From: CAYGWP01 sp964353455
GTDB lineage: Bacteria > Planctomycetota > Phycisphaerae > FEN-1346
Direction: 5' to 3'
DNA: 6,251 nucleotides
Assembly (NCBI GenBank): GCA_964353455.1
Contig: CAYGWP010000113.1
Coordinates: 1-6,251 of the forward strand
Shown: positions 1-4,608 of the stretch, one piece after another
How positions within the stretch are numbered: the stretch's first letter is position 1
Layout: every line of letters begins with the position of its first letter
The notes under the pieces: generated by a model
What the model was told of the DNA's origin: nothing
The model's input: only the letters and a program-made list of their open reading frames with translations
Database searches by the model: none
Made by a program: the position numbers and the translations under genes

Positions 1-1077
1 GTACCGCTTGTCGCGGACGGTGCGGACGAAGTCGTACCGCTCATCCATGCGGTTGCGGAAGGAGAAGGCGTACTCCTGCGGCCCGGCGCCGGCGGGGCCG
101 GCAAAGGCGTGGCCCTCCATGTATTTCGGGATGGGCACGCCCGCCAGGCTCAGCACCGTGGCGGAGAAATCGACGAACGACACCGGCGAATCGATGCGCG
201 ACCCCGGGGCACCCGTCGCCAGGTGCTGGAACTTCTTCGGGAACCGGATCATCAGCGGCACGTGCAGGCCGCTGTCAAAGCAGAACCGCTTGCTGCGGCC
301 CAGCACGCCGCCGTTGTCGCCGTAGTAGAAGACGAGGGTGTCCTGGGCCAGGCCGTCGTCCTCCAACGCCTTGAGCAACTTGGCCACCTGGTCGTCCAGA
401 CGGGCCATCTGGTCGTAGTAATGGGCCCGGTCCTGGCGGAACTCGGGCGTGTCCGGATGATACGCGGGCAGCACCACCTGGGCCGGGTCGGTGCCTCCGG
501 GCGCCTTGGCGGCCTTGGAGAACATGGAACTCTCGTGCGTGACCTCGTGGTTGAAGACCGCGAAGAACGGTTTGCCCTGGGGCCGGTTGCGCCAGTGGGC
601 CTGCTTGCTGCACTCGTCCCAGGCGTCCTTGATGTTGATGGGGGCGTTGTAGTCGGTCTTGGCGTTGTTGGTGCAGTAGTAGCCGGCCTCTCGCAGGTAC
701 GCCGGAAAACCGCGCAGGTCCTTGGGAATCTTGCCCTGTGCCCGCATGTGCTCGGCCGGGCCGCAACTTGGGGCGTACATGCCGCTGATGAGCGTAAACC
801 GCGACGGGGCACACACCGGGGCCTGCGAGAAACAGTTCTCGTAGAGGACGCCTTGCCGGGCCAGACCGTCCAGGGTGGGCGTGCGTGCGAGTTTGTCGCC
901 GTAGCAGCCCATGTAAGGGTTGTTGTCCTCGCTGACGATCCAGAGGATGTTGGGCCGCGGGGCATCGCTCTTCGCCTCGGCCCGTGCGCGGGTTGCCAGG
1001 GCCGCCGCTCCGATGCCGGCAGTCGCGGTGCGGAGAAACGTGCGGCGCGTCGGCCGCCACTTGCTTTCATGAGCCAT
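1..1077 (-). CDS. Tat-exported formylglycine sulfatase (N-terminal 359 residues, cut by window edge)
   Basis: Family S1 sulfatase that would hydrolyse sulfate esters or N-sulfates on a sugar or glycan. The visible part has a twin-arginine signal at residues 10-33 (TRRTFL, then an Ala-rich stretch ending in ARA). The metal-site strand is NILWIVSEDN at 43-52, with E50-D51 where many sulfatases have DD. The sulfatase signature CAPSR lies at 89-93, so C89 is the expected formylglycine. YYGDNGG at 251-257 supplies D253/N254, and SKRF plus SGLHVP at 262-274 match the conserved Lys and His region. The SEDN form and GLHVPLMIRFP are like heparan N-sulfatase-type sulfatases; that subfamily placement is from memory. 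The start is ATG at 1075-1077, with AAGGAG (plus-strand 1085-1090) seven bases upstream. The C-terminus, probably 100 or more residues, lies left of position 1. Maturation needs a formylglycine-generating or anaerobic maturase, not seen here. It is transcribed divergently from the isomerase-family gene. Substrate unknown. Confidence 0.93.
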   Translation of the reverse strand, partial: MAHESKWRPTRRTFLRTATAGIGAAALATRARAEAKSDAPRPNILWIVSEDNNPYMGCYGDKLARTPTLDGLARQGVLYENCFSQAPVCAPSRFTLISGMYAPSCGPAEHMRAQGKIPKDLRGFPAYLREAGYYCTNNAKTDYNAPINIKDAWDECSKQAHWRNRPQGKPFFAVFNHEVTHESSMFSKAAKAPGGTDPAQVVLPAYHPDTPEFRQDRAHYYDQMARLDDQVAKLLKALEDDGLAQDTLVFYYGDNGGVLGRSKRFCFDSGLHVPLMIRFPKKFQHLATGAPGSRIDSPVSFVDFSATVLSLAGVPIPKYMEGHAFAGPAGAGPQEYAFSFRNRMDERYDFVRTVRDKRY

Positions 1078-1107
1078 GCCGGGTCTCCTTTTTGCAGGAC
1101 GATTCGA

Positions 1108-1122
1108 GCAGTATTATACTGC
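1108..1122. promoter_or_regulatory. Perfect 15-bp palindrome overlapping a consensus -10 box in the divergent intergenic region
   Basis: GCAGTAT-T-ATACTGC has two perfect 7-bp arms around one central base. Read on the minus strand it contains TATAAT (plus 1113-1118), a perfect sigma70 -10 hexamer. Transcription would start near 1106, giving a leader of about 29 nt with the sulfatase SD inside it. No good -35 is visible for that strand. On the plus strand TATACT (1115-1120) lies 17 bp after TTGCAG (1092-1097), a weaker possible promoter toward the isomerase-family gene. The symmetry suggests a repressor operator controlling one or both directions. The bases are seen directly; the operator role is inferred. 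Confidence 0.4.
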
Positions 1123-1242
1123 CGCCCCGTCTGCGCCTACGCAATTCCGTTTTTCTCTCGCACTAGGGCCTGCCGCAAGGCATTATGTCTGAGGTTGCGA
1201 TGGCCCATTTCCCGGGTCTATACCGACAATAGGAGACATGCG

Positions 1243-2085
1243 ATGTTGACGCGACGGACGTTCCTTGCGGGCACGGCCGCCCTGACGGGCGCGGCTGCGG
1301 CATCGAGACTGGTGACGGCCGAGGAGGGCAGGCCCGCACCGAGAATCCGCATCAGTTCATGCCATATCGGCATGGCCGATGCGAAGAAGGCGGGCCTCGA
1401 TGGCATCGAGGTGGGCGCGGGCGGCGGGGCCCCGAAAATCGCCATTGCCGACCCGGCCACCATCCAGAAGTACAAGGACCAGATGAAGGAGACGGGCCTT
1501 GTGGTCTCATCCATCATGATGAGCATCTTCAACTCCAACCCCCTGGCCAGCGACCCGAACGGCCCGGCGTGGCTGGAGCAGACCATCGACGCCGCGAAGG
1601 AACTGAAGGCCCACACGATCCTCGTGGCCTTCTTCGGCAAGGGCAGTCTGGGCGGCAAGGGCGAGATGAAGAAGGCCGATGTTGACGAGGTCGTGAAGCG
1701 CGTAAAGGCCGTTGCCCCCCGTGCACAGGCGGCCGGCGTGTTCCTCGGCCTCGAAAACACACTGACGGCCCAGCAGAACGCCGAGATTCTGGACCGCATC
1801 GGCAGCCCGGCCGTAAAGATCTATTACGATATTTTTAACCTGGCGGGCCAGGGCTACGACACCCCCGCCGAGATACGGTTCCTGAAGGACCGCATCTCCA
1901 TCTTCCACTTTAAGAACGGCGGCGACTACCTTGAGAGCGGCAAGGTGAAGTGGGAGCCCGTGGCGGCGGCCATCAAGGAAATCGGCTACAAGGGTTGGAT
2001 CGTCCTTGAGACGTCGAACCCGTCGAAGAACGTCGTGGACGACGACAGGAAGAACGCCGAGTATATTCGGAAACTGTTCGCGTGA
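1243..2085 (+). CDS. Tat-exported sugar phosphate isomerase/epimerase-family TIM-barrel protein
   Basis: A 280-residue AP-endonuclease-2-like TIM barrel (xylose isomerase-like family). It has a twin-arginine signal (TRRTFLAG at 3-10, Ala-rich to about residue 26), so it acts outside the cytoplasm. AKKAGLDGIEV at 47-57 is the usual first-helix/second-strand block. The metal-site quartet is visible: E171 (LEN), D196 (YDIFN), H222 (FHFKN) and E256 (LET). Its D-to-H and H-to-E spacings (26 and 34) are close to those of D-tagatose 3-epimerase as I remember them, so the site looks intact. The start is ATG 1243 with AGGAG at 1231-1235 and seven bases between. The ATG at 1238 is out of frame and stops after three codons. 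Members near DUF1080 and Gfo/Idh/MocA genes have been linked to hydration or isomerisation of keto-glycal sugars, which fits here. The exact reaction cannot be read from sequence, and phosphorylated substrates are unlikely for an exported enzyme. Confidence 0.88.
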   Translation: MLTRRTFLAGTAALTGAAAASRLVTAEEGRPAPRIRISSCHIGMADAKKAGLDGIEVGAGGGAPKIAIADPATIQKYKDQMKETGLVVSSIMMSIFNSNPLASDPNGPAWLEQTIDAAKELKAHTILVAFFGKGSLGGKGEMKKADVDEVVKRVKAVAPRAQAAGVFLGLENTLTAQQNAEILDRIGSPAVKIYYDIFNLAGQGYDTPAEIRFLKDRISIFHFKNGGDYLESGKVKWEPVAAAIKEIGYKGWIVLETSNPSKNVVDDDRKNAEYIRKLFA

Positions 2086-2110
2086 CGACCTGAGGACCCT
2101 GCCGTATGAT
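2082..2110 (+). promoter_or_regulatory. Possible promoter for the DUF433 gene
   Basis: GTGACG (2082-2087, matching four of six -35 bases) and TATGAT (2105-2110, five of six -10 bases) are separated by 17 bp. The -35 overlaps the stop codon of the isomerase-family gene. A start near 2117 would give a leader of about 34 nt containing the GGAGG of the DUF433 gene. This is only a hexamer match in a short gap; read-through from upstream is equally possible. Confidence 0.3.
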
Positions 2111-2150
2111 GAAAGAGGGGGTTCGCCAGTCTTGGGGCGGAGGCTCTGAC

Positions 2151-2399
2151 ATGACACGAGACGAACTTTTGTCACGGATCTCGATCGACCCGCAGGTCTG
2201 CGGCGGGAAGCCGTGTATCAAGGGCCACCGCATCTGGGTGTCCCTGGTGCTGGATTTTCTGGCCAGCGGCTGGACAACGGAAGAGATTCTGCACAACTAC
2301 CCCGGACTGACGCGCGAGGATGTTCTGGCCTGCATCGCTTACGGGGCAGAGATGACGCGCGAGCGATACGTTGACCTACCCACTGGGAAACCCAGGTGA
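2151..2399 (+). CDS. DUF433 family antitoxin-like protein
   Basis: An 82-residue protein of the DUF433 family. The hallmark block runs from ISIDPQVCGG (10-19) through KPCIKGHRIWV (20-30). A helix-turn-helix-like segment follows at about 42-65 (WTTEEILHNYPGLTREDV, then LACIAYG). DUF433 proteins are usually antitoxins or DNA-binding partners, and many are encoded directly upstream of a PIN-like DUF5615 protein. No such partner is visible: after the stop come 169 bp of non-coding sequence and then an unrelated membrane protein gene. The start is ATG 2151 with GGAGG at 2139-2143 and a 7-nt gap. An in-frame ATG at 2106 would add 15 residues outside the family and has no comparable SD. This may be an orphan regulator or the remnant of a toxin-antitoxin pair. 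Confidence 0.85.
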   Translation: MTRDELLSRISIDPQVCGGKPCIKGHRIWVSLVLDFLASGWTTEEILHNYPGLTREDVLACIAYGAEMTRERYVDLPTGKPR

Positions 2400-2568
2400 G
2401 AGAATGCGCGCTCGCGGGCTCCCCGACTTACGCTTGGCATAGATAATATCTTGAAATAGTTGCACGTTGGTATTACAATCCGACCGACATCATGTGCAAT
2501 CTACTTGCGCTTGTACAACTTGGCCGTGGTCCCCGGCACGTGGTCGGGTCTCATGGGGGGCGTTAAAC
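2400..2568. other. Intergenic leader region before the membrane-protein cassette
   Basis: These 169 bp separate the DUF433 gene from the membrane protein gene. GC content drops visibly around 2437-2480. The region holds the promoter described separately and an 80-90 nt untranslated leader. An ATG at 2404 opens only a 12-codon ORF (MRARGLPDLRLA then stop) with no family resemblance; I see no remnant of a DUF5615 toxin. No terminator hairpin with a U-tract was found. Confidence 0.5.
2451..2479 (+). promoter_or_regulatory. Sigma70-type promoter of the DUF6338-like/small-protein cassette
   Basis: TTGAAA (2451-2456, five of six -35 bases) and TACAAT (2474-2479, five of six -10 bases) are separated by exactly 17 bp. 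They lie in the most AT-rich stretch of the intergenic region. Transcription would start near 2486, leaving about 83 nt of leader before ATG 2569. This is the best promoter-like match I noticed in the window, and it implies the cassette is expressed independently of the sugar genes. Confidence 0.55.
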
Positions 2569-3339
2569 ATGGACGGTTTCTCCGGCGAACTCGTCACCTT
2601 GCTCTTCAAGCTTCTGCCGGGGTTTGTGGCGGCCTGGGTCTTTTACGGACTCACAGCGCACGCCAAGACCTCGCCCTTCGAACGCGTGGTTGAGGCGATG
2701 ATCTTCACGGTTGTTATTCAGGCCACGATCATCTTGCTGCGCGAAACGTTGCTGGTTATTGGGCGAGTGGCTTCTGTTGGCGAGTGGACAACTGATGGCG
2801 AATTGGTGATATCTGTGGTGATGGCCATACTGGCCGGGCTAGTCAGCGCCAGACTTGCTAATAACAACACCCTACAGGAGTGGTTAAGGGAATGGCATTG
2901 GTATGATGGACTTCGAAGCAGGAAATTCATGCATTGGCTACCTGAGTGGCAATGGACTTGCCGCACGTCTTTTCCCTCGGAGTGGTATAGCGCCTTCAGC
3001 AGGGAGAAGCGGTATATTATTCTGCACCTGAGGGGCAATAGAAGGCTGTATGGCTGGCCGAAGGAATGGCCTGATCAGTGTGACCGGGGGCAATTTGTGA
3101 TGTACGAGCCTCAGTGGCTCCTAGACGACGGCAAGAAAGCGCCTTTGCTTCAGGTTGAGAAAATGATCATTGCCGCCACGGATGTGGAAATGGTAGAATT
3201 CATTAAGGATGCTGATGAAGTGAAGGCCCAAGAGCAGGAATTGACAGACGTTCAGACCCTGCTCGTCAATCTGTATAGCAATAAGAAAGGGGAGTCAGAT
3301 GGGAGCCAAGGCACCAACGCGACCGGGGGGTCTGTCTGA
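2569..3339 (+). CDS. Membrane protein resembling DUF6338
   Basis: A 256-residue protein of unknown function. The first 95 residues are membrane-embedded: hydrophobic segments at about 9-29 (beginning LTLLFKLLPG), 40-67 and 78-95. The cytoplasmic-looking remainder is rich in Trp and Tyr. It carries RLYGWPKEWP at 159-168 and GQFVMYEPQWLL at 174-185, then an acidic, possibly helical stretch (204-232) and a Gly/Ser-rich end. The LLPGF start, the SPFERVV segment and the YGWP..WP/G.F....P.WL pattern match my memory of DUF6338; a profile search must confirm this. ATG 2569 is chosen because upstream in-frame sequence is non-coding in character. Its SD is only a G-run at 2555-2560. It is the first gene of the cassette, and its 3' end overlaps the first tiny ORF by 41 nt in another frame. 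Base composition is lower in GC than flanking genes (2881-2940 is 43% by hand count). Confidence 0.72.
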   Translation: MDGFSGELVTLLFKLLPGFVAAWVFYGLTAHAKTSPFERVVEAMIFTVVIQATIILLRETLLVIGRVASVGEWTTDGELVISVVMAILAGLVSARLANNNTLQEWLREWHWYDGLRSRKFMHWLPEWQWTCRTSFPSEWYSAFSREKRYIILHLRGNRRLYGWPKEWPDQCDRGQFVMYEPQWLLDDGKKAPLLQVEKMIIAATDVEMVEFIKDADEVKAQEQELTDVQTLLVNLYSNKKGESDGSQGTNATGGSV

Positions 3340-3457
3340 GGGCTTCAATGGTCCTCGTGGTATTCAGAAGGGCGTAAGTGGCAACCCACCACCTGCCACG
3401 ACTCCGCCGAGGCCATCCTCGGTGCAGCCGTCGCCACCGCCGCCGCCCAAGAAGTGA
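3299..3457 (+). CDS. Small proline-rich protein 1 of 3, tail VQPSPPPPPKK
   Basis: A 52-residue ORF of no known family. It is Gly/Pro-rich and basic: MGAKAPTRPGGLSEG at the start, a short Gly-spaced stretch (GFNGPRGIQKGVSG, 15-28), a proline-rich linker (30-41) and the terminal VQPSPPPPPKK (42-52). It has no signal peptide or membrane segment. The start is ATG 3299, preceded by AAGGGGAG (3287-3294), four to six bases away. It overlaps the last 41 nt of the upstream membrane protein gene, a usual sign of translational coupling. The case for a real gene is the tail, which two following ORFs share residue for residue with different codons. The five-proline run should stall ribosomes unless EF-P is present (known for polyproline). 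A frameshifted C-terminal extension of the membrane protein is a less likely alternative. Confidence 0.68.
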   Translation: MGAKAPTRPGGLSEGFNGPRGIQKGVSGNPPPATTPPRPSSVQPSPPPPPKK

Positions 3458-3840
3458 CTGGCACCTTTCCTATCTCGGGCGTGAAGCATGCGCCACCACG
3501 GCGAATAGGGAGGACGTGTGTGACTGACCCCAAGGCCAAGGACTTATCGCTAAGCATGAATCCTCCTCCGCCGAAGAAGGCCGATTCCTACAAGCAACCG
3601 GTTATGAAATTGCAGCCGTCGCCACCTCCGCCTCCTAAGAAATGACGCGCTCTCTATGACGCAATGGCAGCGCATGAGGTGAATATCATGTCCGATGGGA
3701 AGCAGAGAGATGCTGAAGTCCACGCCGTGGCGGCTGTCGATCTTAAGGCCGGCCAGAACCCGTCGCCTCCCGCGCGGGAGAAAAGGTCAGATGCACCTGT
3801 TGACAAAGTGCAGCCTTCCCCACCGCCACCCCCAAAGAAA
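3422..3840 (+). repeat. Three dispersed copies of a (V/L)QPSPPPPPKK coding motif
   Basis: Copies lie at 3422-3454, 3610-3642 and 3808-3840, each the last 33 nt before a stop codon of a separate ORF. They are spaced 188 and 198 nt apart and lie in three different reading frames. In the nine codons for PSPPPPPKK, copy 2 differs from copy 1 at four and copy 3 from copy 1 at six, always at the third base. The stop codons differ too (TGA, TGA, TAA). Divergence only at wobble positions rules out simple recent DNA duplication and points to selection on the peptide. Confidence 0.85.
3520..3645 (+). CDS. Small proline-rich protein 2 of 3, tail LQPSPPPPPKK, GTG start
   Basis: A 41-residue ORF of unknown function: MTDPKAKDLSLSM, then NPPPPKK at 14-20, a polar linker, and KLQPSPPPPPKK to the end. 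The internal NPPPPKK looks like a shortened second copy of the tail, so this protein may carry two binding motifs. The start chosen is GTG 3520, with GGAGG at 3509-3513 and a 6-nt gap, a strong SD. An in-frame GTG at 3454 overlaps the previous stop codon (GTGA) and would give 63 residues. It has no SD but could be reached by coupled re-initiation. Spacing from protein 1 is 62 nt, and the reading frame differs. Confidence 0.66.
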   Translation: MTDPKAKDLSLSMNPPPPKKADSYKQPVMKLQPSPPPPPKK

Positions 3841-3843
3841 TAA
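3688..3843 (+). CDS. Small proline-rich protein 3 of 3, tail VQPSPPPPPKK
   Basis: A 51-residue ORF of unknown function, N-terminal part unlike the other two: MSDGKQRDAEVHAVAAVDLK, then a basic/acidic mixed linker with NPSPPAREKR at 24-33, then DKVQPSPPPPPKK. It is hydrophilic, with no export signal. The start is ATG 3688 with GAGGTG at 3676-3681 and a 6-nt gap. Upstream ATGs at 3656 and 3674 stop within nine codons. It lies 42 nt after protein 2 and ends with TAA 34 nt before the first DUF1080 gene, whose SD is separate. The tail codons differ from protein 1 at six of nine positions of PSPPPPPKK, all synonymous. Confidence 0.68.
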   Translation: MSDGKQRDAEVHAVAAVDLKAGQNPSPPAREKRSDAPVDKVQPSPPPPPKK

Positions 3844-3877
3844 CCGTGCACAATCTGATGAAACAGGAGGCCACCCG

Positions 3878-4576
3878 ATGAAAACTCTGGCAGCAGTTCT
3901 TGTTCTTGTAGGGGCGTGTGCTTTGGCCTTGGCAGAGGAGGCAAAGTGGGTCGAGCAGCCCTTCAACGGCAAAGACCTCACGGGCTGGAAGGCCAAGCCG
4001 CAGGGCAAGAATGTGAACCGCTGGGTCGTCGGCTCGGCCAAACTCGACCCGGCCGACCCGAAGAAACTTGCGGTCTCCAAGGAAGGCTCTGAACTCATCA
4101 ACGCCGAGGGCGGCGGCCTGGATTTCCACTCCGAGGCCGTCTATGGCGACTGCATCCTTACGATCGAAGTCATGGTCCCCAAGGGATCGAACTCCGGCAT
4201 CTATCTCCAGGGCAACTACGAGATACAGGTCCTCGACAGTTTCGGCCGCGAGGCCAACCCCGGACCGGGCGACATGGGCGGCATCTACGGCGCACAGGCC
4301 CCCAAGAACCCCAAGTACAAGGCCCCCGGCGAGTGGCAGACGTTCGAGATCCACTTCCAGGCCCCCAAGTTTGATGACAAGGGCGCCAAGACCGCCAACG
4401 CCAAGTTCGTCAAGATCATTCTGAACGGTGTGCTCATCCAGGAAAATGTCGAGATGGTCAAGGGCGTTACCGGCGGCAGCCTCGATGGCAAAGAGAAGGC
4501 CCGGGGCCCGATCCTGTTCCAGGGGAACCACGGCCCGGTGGCGTTCCGCAACCTGAAGATCGTGCCGCTGAAGTGA
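3878..4576 (+). CDS. Secreted DUF1080 (3-keto-disaccharide hydrolase family) protein
   Basis: A 232-residue single-domain DUF1080 protein (concanavalin-like jelly-roll fold). A Sec signal peptide spans 1-19 with a probable ALA|EE cleavage. Family blocks are all visible: FNGKDLTGW at 29-37, the GSNSGIYLQGNYEIQVLDS core at 103-121, GEWQTFEIHF at 151-160, NGVLIQENVE at 183-192, and ILFQGNHGPVAFRNLKI at 212-228. It has the YEIQ form of the core. Family members hydrolyse or eliminate the glycosidic bond of 3-keto-glycosides and related sugars. The start is ATG 3878, with AGGAGG at 3865-3870 and a 7-nt gap; the longer in-frame extension to 3695 is a shadow over small protein 3. It lies 34 nt after the tiny ORFs and 32 nt before the two-domain paralogue, so it is probably co-transcribed with the latter. 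Confidence 0.92.
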   Translation: MKTLAAVLVLVGACALALAEEAKWVEQPFNGKDLTGWKAKPQGKNVNRWVVGSAKLDPADPKKLAVSKEGSELINAEGGGLDFHSEAVYGDCILTIEVMVPKGSNSGIYLQGNYEIQVLDSFGREANPGPGDMGGIYGAQAPKNPKYKAPGEWQTFEIHFQAPKFDDKGAKTANAKFVKIILNGVLIQENVEMVKGVTGGSLDGKEKARGPILFQGNHGPVAFRNLKIVPLK

Positions 4577-4608
4577 AGCCCCGCTATCCTATGTGAAGGA
4601 GGTGTCCG

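Noticed and set aside
1195..1224. TTGCGA ... TATACC as the isomerase-family gene promoter
   Set aside because: Transcription would begin at the Shine-Dalgarno sequence itself, leaving no room for ribosome binding, and both hexamers match poorly.
109..1242. Long plus-strand open frame running into the isomerase-family gene
   Set aside because: It is antisense to the sulfatase, whose motifs are clear on the minus strand. The isomerase-family protein starts at ATG 1243 with its own SD and Tat signal.
2383..2395. CTGGG-AAA-CCCAG hairpin at the end of the DUF433 gene as a terminator
   Set aside because: The stem is only five base pairs, lies inside the coding sequence and is not followed by a T-run.
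2460..2693. 77-codon plus-strand open frame over the cassette leader
   Set aside because: It has no recognisable motif or SD and overlaps the better-supported start of the membrane protein in another frame.
3241..3270. TTGACA with GTCAAT as an internal promoter for the small proteins
   Set aside because: The -10 matches only three of six bases, and the element lies within the coding end of the membrane protein gene.
3280..3345. Programmed frameshift fusing the membrane protein to small protein 1
   Set aside because: A +1 shift would be needed. I see no convincing +1 slippery site, and ATG 3299 has its own SD and can explain expression.
3800..3805. Perfect TTGACA as the -35 of a promoter for the first DUF1080 gene
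   Set aside because: It lies inside small protein 3, and the sequence 15-19 bp downstream is a C-rich proline-coding run with no -10 box.
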